The notes under the pieces are model-generated. The model ran no database searches, was not told the origin of the DNA, and saw nothing but the letters and a program-made list of their open reading frames with translations. A DNA stretch of 46,611 nucleotides. Origin: an uncultured bacterium. GTDB lineage: Bacteria > Planctomycetota > GCA-002687715. This document shows positions 7,946 to 16,804 of this stretch, piece by piece. The position numbers were made by a program, and so were the translations under genes. The stretch covers positions 1 to 46,611 of the forward strand of contig CADEGH010000027.1 of assembly GCA_902826835.1 (NCBI GenBank), given 5' to 3'. Within the stretch, counting starts at the first letter, position 1. Each line of letters begins with the position of its first letter.

Positions 7946-8204
7946 ATTATCCCAGCTTCCCCACCGCCCCTCGCAACTCAGCCACTCCGAGGTGGGTGTA
8001 GATCGCGCTCGTGAGCCGTGGGTCGGAGTGCCCGAGCAGCACCTGGGCCTGCGTAAGGCCGACGCCCGAGCGAGCAAGTGCGGAAGCGAAGGTGTGGCGC
8101 AGCGTGTGGATGTCGAGATTGCGACCGATCTCGTCGGTGTGCGAAATCCCGGCTGCGTTGAGCAGCTGGTGGAAGCGATGGACCCAAGTGCCGGGGACAA
8201 CTCG
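7946..8204 (-). pseudogene. Tyrosine recombinase C-terminal relic (copy A)
   Basis: In frame from after a TGA at 8205-8207 to TAA at 7946. It reads TWVHRFHQLLNAAGI, then LDIHTLRHTFASALAR, LTQAQVLLGHSD, and LTSAIYTHLGV. These are the H-x-x-R and H/W boxes plus the catalytic Tyr of the integrase family. The N-terminal arm, core-binding domain and first catalytic Arg are missing. The 5' break lies 5 nt from the stop codon of the kinase gene, so the two were joined by recombination. It is closely related to copies B and C. Confidence 0.85.
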
Positions 8205-8209
8205 TCATG

Positions 8210-11200
8210 TCATTCCGGAATCGTGACGAAACGAACGCGATCTACAATGACCTCGGACTTCCGCTGGGCTGCCGGGACATCGGGATCTGTAGGATCGCCG
8301 GCGTCATCAGAGGTCATCCGTATGGCGAGCTCGGCGAAGCCCTGAGGCGTGCGATTCAGACCCTGGGCGAGTAGACGTGCGACATGATTATTGGGTGCTC
8401 GCCTATGCTTGTTCCAGACTTCAAGGCGAGCGAGTCCGATCTCCGGAACAAACTCAAAGTCTATGGTGACCACCCTTCCTATGATCATATCAGGGCAGAA
8501 CAAGTCGGTGACGAAGGATTTGTCAGAAAATAGTCCATTAAGCATGATTCGCATTGGATATCTGTCGTCATCAACTTCTCGTGAGTCTCTCGCGTGGCCG
8601 ACATCGAAACCAGTGATGAACTCGCCGAACGGCGGTTGCTGCTGGCTATCCGGAATAATCTTCGCCAGGCCGATCCGCAGGCTCATTGCAAAGTCAATGC
8701 GGGAAACCAAGAGGTCGGCAGTTATGCGAACTGGACTGCGACCGTCCCAAGTGGTGAGCCCGGCGGCGGCGTTGATCGAGGAAAGGACCATCGATCCAGA
8801 CGGAACGGATTGGCCAGCTGCACCGCGGAAACAAAGGAACGGTTTATCGCGGTCGTCAATGGAGCGCTTCGCCCGCATTGCGGCGTGGTCGTATTCAAAT
8901 GTCGGCATCGAAAGTTCAGCTGAAGAAGACCAACTTGTTTCGCCCAGTTCGATGATGCCGTCCTCGTCCCGCAGGCGCGAGAGTTTATTGGCGAGCCGCC
9001 TCCGCCCTTCAAGGTCAAGCTCCAACAGGGGGCCCAAACCGACCGTCTTGCTGGATGAATCGGCATGCGCGTAGGCTGTAGTTGCGGCTGTGTAGTCGCC
9101 TTCGATGAGGTGTAGGTCCCCACGCATTCCCGCGAGGCGGCATTCGGCGAGTCCTACATGCTCGCCGCCCGTGTCAAGGAGCTTGCGCGCGTAGCGGGTG
9201 CGGCCGATCGTCACCAGGCCATCGATGACTGCGTGGAGGAGGAGTTCTCTCTGTTCCCGGGGCCCGTCTGGTGCGAGTGCGACCTGGAGCCAGGCATCCG
9301 CGATGGCGTCTGGCCGTTCTGCGACCTGGACGCTGCGTATGGTCGCCCGGTCTGAGGCCGTCGCCTGTGCAAGGGGTCCACTGACGGCGGTGAAGCCAAG
9401 TATGGCGATCGCGTACGGCCTGATAAGTACGATCTCGGAGTCTCCGTCGTCATCGAGGTCTCCCACAATCGCTTCATGGCTAATCGTAGGAGAAAGCAGT
9501 AGAGATGGGGACTTCCTGGCCATGTTGGCGACGAAGATATCGCGCCGTTCGATCAACCCAGTTTCACCATGAGGCATTCTGGTTCGAATGCCGGCGACAA
9601 CCAAAGGCTCCCGCGCATTGGATGCCGACCGTCCAGCTCGTATGAAATCGAACGCGCACCAGGGACGCGAAATGAGCGCTGCCAAAATAGGATCTTCAAC
9701 AGTGGGACCGCAAGGCTTAAGTTGGGTGGTTGTCTGGTCAACAAGAAACAGGCCGGGGGGAAGGGGCTCATCTCCGTTCACCCCCGTAGGAGTGTAGGAC
9801 CTCCCGACAACAAGTTCGTCCACATCGCCCCCTGTTCTGGGAATCACCGACATGCCGCCGATAACTCCAATGGGCAGAGGATCATGAGCCTGCTTGAGTA
9901 CCCCGGCGACCAGGGCGTATTCAAAGAGAGCAAATCGTCGGTGGCCGCAAGTACCTACCATAAGGCGTGCTTCCCGACCGGGGCTTCCAGGATCGACAAG
10001 GACCGTTGAGATATCTTCGCCTGGACCTGGCTCGTCACCCCTATAGATTCCTACGTTGTCCCTGGGCCATCCGGAACCAGCCGACAGCACCGCGACTATG
10101 CGGCGACGTCCTGGGCCAGTGACGAGCACGAGATCCTCCGTTCCATCCGCGTCCAGGTCGCCGGTCACGAGGTCGGCGATACGCTCGCCGCACGACCAAG
10201 TCCACTCGGGTTCGGCAGCGGGGCCGTCGCGATCAAGCTTCCAAGCAGCAAGGAAGCCCTCGCTTCTTGGACCTGGCGTGTGTTCGGCTCGAATCCGATT
10301 GGCCGCAACCAACAGGAAACTGGGTTCGGATTGGCTGCGCGACCAGGCGGCAATTCTTACGATTCGCGCATCGGCGGGGATGCCTTTGGGGGAACGATCA
10401 AGCGGATACGCCAGGACGGATGGACTGCCGGGGCCGCTCAGATTCCAGACTCGCACCGGTACCGTGCCGGTGCCTGACTCCGCGTCGAGATCCTCGACGG
10501 TCACGAGAACGTGATGGTCTTCATGGCGCGCGATGGTCGCGAAGTCCGCGCGCGCACCCGGAATACCGCACCAGCTTCCCAGGTCCGAGATGGCGGGGGA
10601 GAGGGCTTCCAGCAGGCCGGGATCGAGGCGAGCGGATAGCACAACATCACCTGTCAGGCTCGGGGCGCTGACAGGGAGCTGAGCGTCGTGATTGCGGGCG
10701 GCCACTATGTCCAGGCTCATGAATGCGCAGTCGCGCAGGATAGTGTGTGCAGCCATTGCCGCCAGCGACCCCGGATTCCGAGTCACGACGAGCCCTGCGA
10801 GACGACTGGCCGTCCGGTGAAAGCCACGATCGAGCAGGATCCGTGCCCCTTTGAGCACAGCCAGGTGGGCTTCTTCTTGATCTTTAGCGACCGCCCACCC
10901 ACTGCCGATGTCTACGAAGGCCATTTCGGGCTCATCAATCGCGATATGGTCAACGGCGTGGCGAACAGAATCGATGGCGGTTCGCACCCTTCGTGCGCGC
11001 GCCGCCGACAGCATAGAGGTGGTGATAAAAGCTGCGAGGAGCAAGAGTGCCGCTGCGCCAATGGATACGGGCTTATGGCGACGGAGGAACTTCAGCGTGA
11101 GGCCCGACCATCCGACAGGTCGAGCAGAGATCGGGCGATCTTCAAGAACCGCCCGAAGATCCGCCGCAAATTGCGCGGCGGACCCATAGCGTCGTTTCGG

Positions 11201-12268
11201 GTCCAACTCGATCGCCTTCAGCACGATCGTATTGACGTCGGATGGGATGGCCTGGTTGAGGCGTCGGAGTGGCGTCGGGTTGCCCGCGAGAACTCTTCTC
11301 TTGATCTCGTCGCTGGTGGCCCCGGAGAACGGCACGGCCAGTGCCAGCATTTCGTAGAGCGTGACCCCGAGTGAATACACGTCGGATCGATGGTCAACTG
11401 GAAGTCCAATCGTCTGCTCGGGTGAGGAGTAGGCTGGCGTCCCGAGATAGTGTCCCACCTCGGTCAAGTTGGGTGATCCGAGGACATGCGCGAGCCCAAA
11501 GTCGGTGATGACGGGCTCGCCGGTGGGTGTGATCAGGATGTTCGCTGGCTTGACGTCTCGGTGTACGATGCCATGTTCGTGTGCCACCTGAAGCGCTTCG
11601 GCGACGACCGCCGTGACTTTGAGCGCCCATGCCATGAACATAGTATCCCATTGGTGGAGTCCCTGCGGCGGCTGACCTGCGGGGCGGAAGTTCGCGGAGG
11701 CGGAGAATTGCCAGGCGTTGCTAGCGGATGCTCGCCGTGCTCCTACTCCCTTCGCGCGCGAGAGAATTCGATCAAGCGACTCACCATCGACAAGATCCAT
11801 GATGAGAAATGGGACTCCGTCGAGCACGCAGAACTCGTGAACCGGGACGATCGCGGCATGGCGAAGCATCGCGGCTGCTCGGGCCTCTCGCTCGAATCGC
11901 TGGATCTGCTTCAAGTCGAGAGCACGGGCAGAATGGAGGATCTTGAGGGCCACTCTCCGCCCCACGGTCCGTCTCACTGCCTCATACACAGTCCCCATTC
12001 CGCCTGAGCCCAGCTCCCGGACGATGTCGAAATCGCCCAGGCTCCTGCGCTCAACCACACCCGCTTCCGAAAGGCTCGAGCTTCCCGCGATCGCCAGATC
12101 ATCGACAAACTGCCTGTATGCCGCGAGACCCAGGGCGAGCTCATTGTGCAGCTCAGGGTGCGCCCGGAGGACCGCATCGAAGTCGAAGGGGCCCTCGGAT
12201 GCGATCCGCAGCCCCACTTCGTCGAGTATCTTCTCAACCTGCCGAAGTCGATCACCGGAGTCATCCAT
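8210..12268 (-). CDS. Pkn2-type serine/threonine kinase with FG-GAP-like sensor region
   Basis: 1352 residues. ATG 12268 was chosen because it forms an 8-nt overlap (ATGGATGA) with the sigma-factor stop. After a roughly 75-residue helical lead, the kinase domain spans about 79-365. It has P-loop GSGGMGTVYEA, lysine in VALKIL, catalytic loop HRDVKPANI, DFG (TDFGLAHVLG) and the GTPAYSSPEQ activation segment. A Ser/Ala/Gln-rich insert precedes the catalytic loop. A TM helix follows at about 390-415 (IGAAALLLLAAFITTSMLSA). The large extracytoplasmic part contains FG-GAP/VCBS-like calcium motifs (GDLDADGTEDLVLVTG, GDLDDDGDSEIVLIRP). It is therefore likely a membrane kinase with a propeller-like sensor. 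All catalytic residues are present. Pairing with an ECF sigma factor is a recurrent Planctomycete arrangement, and the kinase probably controls that sigma factor. Confidence 0.9.
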   Translation of the reverse strand: MDDSGDRLRQVEKILDEVGLRIASEGPFDFDAVLRAHPELHNELALGLAAYRQFVDDLAIAGSSSLSEAGVVERRSLGDFDIVRELGSGGMGTVYEAVRRTVGRRVALKILHSARALDLKQIQRFEREARAAAMLRHAAIVPVHEFCVLDGVPFLIMDLVDGESLDRILSRAKGVGARRASASNAWQFSASANFRPAGQPPQGLHQWDTMFMAWALKVTAVVAEALQVAHEHGIVHRDVKPANILITPTGEPVITDFGLAHVLGSPNLTEVGHYLGTPAYSSPEQTIGLPVDHRSDVYSLGVTLYEMLALAVPFSGATSDEIKRRVLAGNPTPLRRLNQAIPSDVNTIVLKAIELDPKRRYGSAAQFAADLRAVLEDRPISARPVGWSGLTLKFLRRHKPVSIGAAALLLLAAFITTSMLSAARARRVRTAIDSVRHAVDHIAIDEPEMAFVDIGSGWAVAKDQEEAHLAVLKGARILLDRGFHRTASRLAGLVVTRNPGSLAAMAAHTILRDCAFMSLDIVAARNHDAQLPVSAPSLTGDVVLSARLDPGLLEALSPAISDLGSWCGIPGARADFATIARHEDHHVLVTVEDLDAESGTGTVPVRVWNLSGPGSPSVLAYPLDRSPKGIPADARIVRIAAWSRSQSEPSFLLVAANRIRAEHTPGPRSEGFLAAWKLDRDGPAAEPEWTWSCGERIADLVTGDLDADGTEDLVLVTGPGRRRIVAVLSAGSGWPRDNVGIYRGDEPGPGEDISTVLVDPGSPGREARLMVGTCGHRRFALFEYALVAGVLKQAHDPLPIGVIGGMSVIPRTGGDVDELVVGRSYTPTGVNGDEPLPPGLFLVDQTTTQLKPCGPTVEDPILAALISRPWCAFDFIRAGRSASNAREPLVVAGIRTRMPHGETGLIERRDIFVANMARKSPSLLLSPTISHEAIVGDLDDDGDSEIVLIRPYAIAILGFTAVSGPLAQATASDRATIRSVQVAERPDAIADAWLQVALAPDGPREQRELLLHAVIDGLVTIGRTRYARKLLDTGGEHVGLAECRLAGMRGDLHLIEGDYTAATTAYAHADSSSKTVGLGPLLELDLEGRRRLANKLSRLRDEDGIIELGETSWSSSAELSMPTFEYDHAAMRAKRSIDDRDKPFLCFRGAAGQSVPSGSMVLSSINAAAGLTTWDGRSPVRITADLLVSRIDFAMSLRIGLAKIIPDSQQQPPFGEFITGFDVGHARDSREVDDDRYPMRIMLNGLFSDKSFVTDLFCPDMIIGRVVTIDFEFVPEIGLARLEVWNKHRRAPNNHVARLLAQGLNRTPQGFAELAIRMTSDDAGDPTDPDVPAAQRKSEVIVDRVRFVTIPE

Positions 12269-12926
12269 AGGGCGTTCCTGAATTGGCGCCGTAGGCTTCC
12301 CGGATCCGACGCAAAAGCCTGGTGCAACGAATCCTAGCCGTATCTGCGCCGCACTCGAAAATGTCACCTATCTCGTCCCATGCGAGTCCGAGGTCGAACC
12401 TCGCCATGACGAGCGTGCGCTCCTCCTCCTCGAAGCGACTCATCACAATCCGCAGGCGGCCGACAGCTTCGTTGACCTCAGCAGCTTCGACCGGGGATCT
12501 CACTCTCGCATGGGTGACTTCAATCGCCCCTTCGGCGGCACTCCCGTTCAGGAGAGTGCCTGCCGGAGTGCGCTTCAATGCGCGATGGAACACCCTCTTG
12601 GCGTGGAGCTTGCGATCGATGATAGTCGACAGCCAACCGAAGACTGAGACGCCATCGATTTTTCTGTAGGCGGGGAAGGACTCCAGAGCCTCGCCTATAC
12701 AGCTTCGTACCAAGTCGTCGATTCCCTCCTGAACCGCCAGAGCATGCCCCATTCGACGTCGGACGGCAGCCCGCGCGAAGTCGGCAAAGCGGTTGAGCAG
12801 TTGCTTTGTTGCGGCGTGGTCTCCGCCCTTAGCTCTGCTGATCAAGGCTGAGGTGTTTGCGGGGCTCTCCGCGTGAGCCAGGTCCGTCGATGGTTCTCGT
12901 GTCATGCGTGAATCCAGGTCGACCAT
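12261..12926 (-). CDS. ECF RNA polymerase sigma factor, kinase-coupled
   Basis: About 221 residues from ATG 12926. The frame extends to 12959, and ATG 12905 is also possible. Sigma-2-like helices cover roughly 30-125 (IDDLVRSCIGEALESFPAY, FGWLSTIIDRKLHAKRVFHR). The sigma-4 HTH covers about 155-215 (MSRFEEEERTLVMARFDLGL, AWDEIGDIF, TARIRCTRLLRRIREAY). It would redirect RNA polymerase to a small regulon. The stop overlaps the start of the downstream kinase by 8 nt, so the two are co-translated and probably partners. No anti-sigma gene is present, which fits control by phosphorylation. This is inference from family practice. Confidence 0.85.
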   Translation of the reverse strand: MVDLDSRMTREPSTDLAHAESPANTSALISRAKGGDHAATKQLLNRFADFARAAVRRRMGHALAVQEGIDDLVRSCIGEALESFPAYRKIDGVSVFGWLSTIIDRKLHAKRVFHRALKRTPAGTLLNGSAAEGAIEVTHARVRSPVEAAEVNEAVGRLRIVMSRFEEEERTLVMARFDLGLAWDEIGDIFECGADTARIRCTRLLRRIREAYGANSGTPYG

Positions 12927-13057
12927 GACAAAGTGCTGGGGGACGTACGCGCAATCCACGCTGAAGGGTCCGCTGTGAGGTCGCCCGCCATGCCTGCGCT
13001 GGGATGGGCGGGAGTTTCGGATCCCGCCGTCCGCGAGGCCATCCTACAGCCGCCGGG

Positions 13058-14338
13058 CTAGAATGTGAATCGCACTACATTCGAGGCGGCGATCCCGACT
13101 GGAGTCAAGATGATAAGGGCGAGATCCGCGGTCGTGCCGGTGGCAAACACTGCTGTCGACCCCCAAGGCGCGTTCCACGGAAGGTATGGGTAGGCCGCCG
13201 CAGCTCCCGGAAGGAGCAGGTCGAACATCCACGGTTCGACCGCGGGCGGCAAGCCCGGTTGGGTGAGGAGGAGGAGTGACAGCGTCACGATATCGTGCTG
13301 CAGGCCGAAGAACGGCCCGGTGCCGGGACCTCCCACCGCCGGCGTCAAGGAGAGAAGCGTTGCCCCCATGGTGCCGCCGCACGGGACGCCCCCAGCCCAC
13401 AATGACAGGTTGGCGCCGCCTGGTCCCGATGAGCCGAGCAAACTCAACATTGGCGTCGGCCCCGACGGGGCGTACTCAATGATGCCGAAGTTCAGGCCAG
13501 AACCTTGGTCGTTCCACCGCCCCGGCCAAGTCGTGTTGAAGTTGACCTTTATCTCGACGTAGTCTTCGTTGCCTCCACCGTTGTTGGGCTCACCGCCAAC
13601 CCAGTTCGTGTAGCTATATGGCTCCCCGCTGTCCAACTCGAAGGTCCCCTCCACGATCTCATCTGTTAGGCCGATCCAGGCATTGTAGTTCGGAACTCCG
13701 ATGGGGAAGTTCGCAAGGACGAACGCATTCTCCGCAGCGTCGTTGATCGCGACGAGATAGCCGCCCAGTGCCATCGCCTGGGCTCGGGCCGACATAAACG
13801 TCATCGCTTGGGCGGTCCGAATGTAGACGTGACCGTTGGCCGGATTCACGACTGCCGCGCCTGGCAGTTCGACGATGGCGTTGTTCAGGACCAGGTTCGT
13901 GTTGTCATTCCACCGGCCGAAGTTCGCTGTTGGCAGTCCCGATGGGTTGAGGTTGATCTCGACGAACTCCTCTCCGCCGAGGTTGTTGGGCTCACCGCTC
14001 ATCCAGTTTGTATAAGTAAGGGGTTCACCGCTGAGCCAGAAGAACATTCCGGGCGTCCCTTGATCGGATAGGCCAATCCAGTCGTGGCGATTCCCCAGCC
14101 AGGGCGCGAAGTTTTGGACAATGAAGGCGTTCTCCGCGGCGTCGTTGATCGCGACCAAGTATCCACCGAGGGCCTCCGCCTGAGCGCGCGCGGCCAGGTA
14201 GGTCATCGGTTGAGCGATCCGGACGTAGGCGTGTCCGTTGGCGGGATTCACGATGGGGGGTCCGCACTGTGCAACCGCCGACGCTGCCGTCGCGCAGTAC
14301 GTGAGCACGCCGCATAGGAACTTTAGATTCTTCGACAT
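13058..14338 (-). CDS. Secreted protein with two tandem C-type lectin domains
   Basis: 426 residues. ATG 14338 is preceded by GGAG and begins a signal peptide (FLCGVLTYCATAASAVAQ). Two homologous C-type lectin-like domains follow, at about residues 25-155 and 156-290. Each starts NPANGH-Y-R-AQ-MT and contains SGEP-Y/T-YTNW-GEPNN and a W-ND motif. EPN and WND are the calcium/sugar-binding signatures of mannose-type lectins, so a carbohydrate-binding role outside the cell is plausible. The remaining C-terminal ~130 residues form a Gly/Pro/Leu-rich domain seen at the ends of Planctomycete exported proteins. It lies downstream of integrase relic B with no clear operon partner. Confidence 0.85.
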   Translation of the reverse strand: MSKNLKFLCGVLTYCATAASAVAQCGPPIVNPANGHAYVRIAQPMTYLAARAQAEALGGYLVAINDAAENAFIVQNFAPWLGNRHDWIGLSDQGTPGMFFWLSGEPLTYTNWMSGEPNNLGGEEFVEINLNPSGLPTANFGRWNDNTNLVLNNAIVELPGAAVVNPANGHVYIRTAQAMTFMSARAQAMALGGYLVAINDAAENAFVLANFPIGVPNYNAWIGLTDEIVEGTFELDSGEPYSYTNWVGGEPNNGGGNEDYVEIKVNFNTTWPGRWNDQGSGLNFGIIEYAPSGPTPMLSLLGSSGPGGANLSLWAGGVPCGGTMGATLLSLTPAVGGPGTGPFFGLQHDIVTLSLLLLTQPGLPPAVEPWMFDLLLPGAAAAYPYLPWNAPWGSTAVFATGTTADLALIILTPVGIAASNVVRFTF

Positions 14339-14543
14339 GAGTTGCTCCAGGGTAGAGCCGTGGCCTTGCGTCGTCACACGACGTTGTGTGGCGACGCGAC
14401 CAGGTCTCTGCGAGCCACCTGCAAACATCCGAAGCGTTGGTGAAACCGAACGAGATTCCTGAAATTCTGCGGAGACTTTCTGGCCTACGCTGAAAAGGAG
14501 CGCCGGTTTCGCCTGGTGTCGTTGTGGGCGCCCAAGGGCTACT

Positions 14544-15044
14544 TCGCCCCAACTTCGCGACCGCCCCGCGCCAGTCCTCGACTCCAAGGTGAGAATAGAT
14601 CGCGCTCGTGAGCCGCGGGTCGGAGTGGCCAAGTAGGGCCTGCGCCTGGGTGAGGCCTACCCCGGCACGGCCGAGTTCGGAGGCGAAGGTGTGGCGAAGC
14701 GCGTGGATGTCCAACTTGCGCCCCGGTACACCGGTGCCCTCGATTCCGGCCTCGGCGATCAGTTCGTGGAAGCGGTAGAGCGCGCACCGATAGGCCCGGC
14801 GGACAGGCTTGCCGCGGGGCCCCAGGAAGATGAATCCGTCGCCGTGGAGGAGGTAGCCGTGAAGGGTCTTCAATTGCTCGAGGTCGCGTGCCACGGCGGG
14901 CACCAGGGGAATCCTCAACGGCTTCCCGTTCTTGGTCGTCGATGTGCGGAGGCGGAGGGTGCGGGTCTTTGCGACGGCGTGGTAGTCTGCCCATCGCGAG
15001 GCAACCAGCTCTGTCCACCGTGCGCCGCTCAGCAGTAGACACCG
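14544..15044 (-). pseudogene. Tyrosine recombinase catalytic-domain relic (copy B)
   Basis: This is the longest of three relics. After a TGA at 15045-15047 it reads CLLLSGARWTELVASRW (first catalytic Arg), TTKNGKPLRIPLVPAVA, GFIFLGPRGKPV, LDIHALRHTFASELGRAGV, ALLGHSD and SAIYSHLGV with the catalytic Tyr. The whole N-terminal DNA-binding half is missing, and the original stop is lost, so the frame runs on into unrelated sequence. It is close to copies A and C in sequence and orientation. Confidence 0.85.
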
Positions 15045-15105
15045 TCAGAACGGGAGCTGGGGAATTCGCCATGCGTTAGGTACGGTCTTCGACGAGGAGA
15101 ATGCA

Positions 15106-15843
15106 ATGGCAGATCCGATTCCGGAGAGCACACCCCACGAGCCAGGCGCTCAGGTCGGAAAGGAGCCAGCAGGAATGAAGGCCGTTATCGCTGCGGAAGC
15201 GACGGAAAGTGTGGTGGACTCCGCGGCTGTGACGCCTGGGACCGGAGCGGGCACCAACAAAAGTGTGCCGCTGCCTTCTGAGGCTGTGACCGCGGCCCTC
15301 CATCGATTTCTGGACGGCCTCCTTTGGCCTGCTGTCGCTGGAAACGTCTTATGGACGCTCGCAGCCGTCATGGTGTCTCCTTCGAAGGAAGTGCAGGCTA
15401 TCGGGCGTTTCGCACCCGCCCTCGCCTTGGCATGCATTGGGTGCTCCGCTGCCGCGGCGTGGTCACTGTCGATCACGCAAGAGCTGCACAGGGACAAGAG
15501 TCACGCGTGTTGGCATGCCGTGGTCGACCTGCTGTATTCAATTGGGTTAACCGTCAGTGTGCACTCCATTTACAACGGCAGTACCATCGCCTGCTATGCA
15601 ACGGTAGGAAGCCTGTTAGTCGCGTGGCTGGCTCACAGGTGTCGAATCTGGAGGAACGAAGGTCAGGGCAGGCACCGGAAGCGCATGCTGTGGGCTCATC
15701 CGGTGCTGGCCATTTCCTGCCTCATGATTGCCTGGATTTCTCGGACGTGCGTCAACTGGATGTGGTTGTACGCCCTTGCCGTTGCCGTGTTCTTTGCATT
15801 CTGGGGTGGTTCCCGATATCGGGCTAGATCGGCGGACCGCTAA
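15106..15843 (+). CDS. Polytopic membrane protein, unknown function
   Basis: 245 residues from ATG 15106, with GAGGAG 7 nt upstream. A Ser/Thr/Ala-rich soluble N-terminal ~60 residues precedes about six hydrophobic segments: LLWPAVAGNVLWTLAAVMV, FAPALALACIGCSAAAAWS, LLYSIGLTVSVHSIY, a segment around CYATVGSLLVAWLA, then VLAISCLMIAWIS and LYALAVAVFFAFWGG. No recognisable domain or catalytic motif. It sits between integrase relics B and C and looks like the cargo of a former mobile element. Function unknown. Confidence 0.6.
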   Translation: MADPIPESTPHEPGAQVGKEPAGMKAVIAAEATESVVDSAAVTPGTGAGTNKSVPLPSEAVTAALHRFLDGLLWPAVAGNVLWTLAAVMVSPSKEVQAIGRFAPALALACIGCSAAAAWSLSITQELHRDKSHACWHAVVDLLYSIGLTVSVHSIYNGSTIACYATVGSLLVAWLAHRCRIWRNEGQGRHRKRMLWAHPVLAISCLMIAWISRTCVNWMWLYALAVAVFFAFWGGSRYRARSADR

Positions 15844-16304
15844 GGGACCGAGCTTACAGCTCGGAAGCGAATCGGGGTAACGTGACGGTGCTTCAATACG
15901 TTCATCGGGTGATCAAACAACCGGCGTCTGCCCGATGTGGTGGCGTGGAGAAACCTCTCCATTTTCTGGAACTCCCCGGAGGTGAGGGCAGCGCGGCTTT
16001 CAGTGCGGGGCGGATCGCCCGCAATGAGAGTACTTGACACGCTCGGTTCCCATACGACCTTGGAGCTGCGGCCTATATCCATGAGAGCCGGACGCCCCAC
16101 CCAGAAGTGCGCCTCAACCAATGACTGCCACCCTCCCCACCGCCCCCGAAGATTCTCGACCCCAAGTTGCGCGCAGAGCGAGGCGGTGAGCCTCAGTCCG
16201 AGTGCCCGAGCATGCCTTGGTCACCTTCGAAGACGCACCCCATCGTCACTTGCCCCCTGTGCCAGGGGAGTTGCCGACGGGCCGTCGATCGGTGAGGATC
16301 GAGG
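15844..16304. other. Intergenic stretch with integrase relic C
   Basis: Apart from the degenerate integrase 3' end at about 16121-16215, I see nothing supported. A 93-codon minus-strand frame at 15840-16121 has no family resemblance. Confidence 0.45.
16121..16215 (-). pseudogene. Tyrosine recombinase 3' relic (copy C), degenerate
   Basis: The minus strand aligns with the last ~90 nt of copy A: GCTCGGGCACTC, then GGCTCAC, CTTGGGGTCGAG, and GGGGGCGGTGGGGA. Frame is lost, with substitutions and small indels throughout. Only the end encoding GHSD to the final Leu-Gly is left. Confidence 0.6.
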
Positions 16305-16673
16305 ATGGCCGAGAAAATCTCAGAGACTTTGTTGGAGTTTGCGGCTCCCTTGATCGATGCTTGGGGGCAACCGCCGAACCGAAAGCAGTTCGAAGCCTTG
16401 ATCAAGATCTCCTGGCTCGCGTGGAACGCGGTGGTCTACGCCGAACGCGGCAACCGAAAGTACCTGGAGGAGGTGCGGGCTCGGAACGCGAGGACCGGCA
16501 ATCGGCAGCACGAGCTGCTCTTCGATGATTTGGTTCAGCGGAAGCGGGCTCTGTTCGGCGATGATCACCGATTGTTTGGCGACTGGTCGCTGGTTGCTGA
16601 CGGCGAGGGCGGACACCGCCTGCACGTGAGCGGTTATGCACCGCCAGCGATCACCAAGACTCCTGAAGCGTGA
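16305..16673 (+). CDS. Small conserved-looking hypothetical protein
   Basis: 122 residues from ATG 16305, with GAGG close upstream. It is mostly helical: EKISETLLEFAAPLIDAWG, then FEALIKISWLAWNAVVYAE, then ELLFDDLVQRKRALFGDDHR, ending in short beta-like segments (DWSLVADGEGGHRLHVSG). It has normal codon composition and no signal peptide. The layout resembles small cytosolic proteins of unknown function in high-GC bacteria. I cannot name a family. Its neighbours are integrase relic C and the large secreted TIG protein. Confidence 0.65.
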   Translation: MAEKISETLLEFAAPLIDAWGQPPNRKQFEALIKISWLAWNAVVYAERGNRKYLEEVRARNARTGNRQHELLFDDLVQRKRALFGDDHRLFGDWSLVADGEGGHRLHVSGYAPPAITKTPEA

Positions 16674-16804
16674 CACGCTTGAGGTCGAGCCAAGGGGCCC
16701 CTACGCGGTGTGGTTCAATCTCTCGAAGGGCAGGATGCCCGGGAAGGCCGGGGCGAATGGTGAACGGCGAAGGGGATTGGGCGGGGGGCGCTTAGCGGCG
16801 GAGT

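Noticed and set aside
15840..16121. 93-codon minus-strand frame
   Set aside because: TTG start, overlaps integrase relic C and has no family resemblance.
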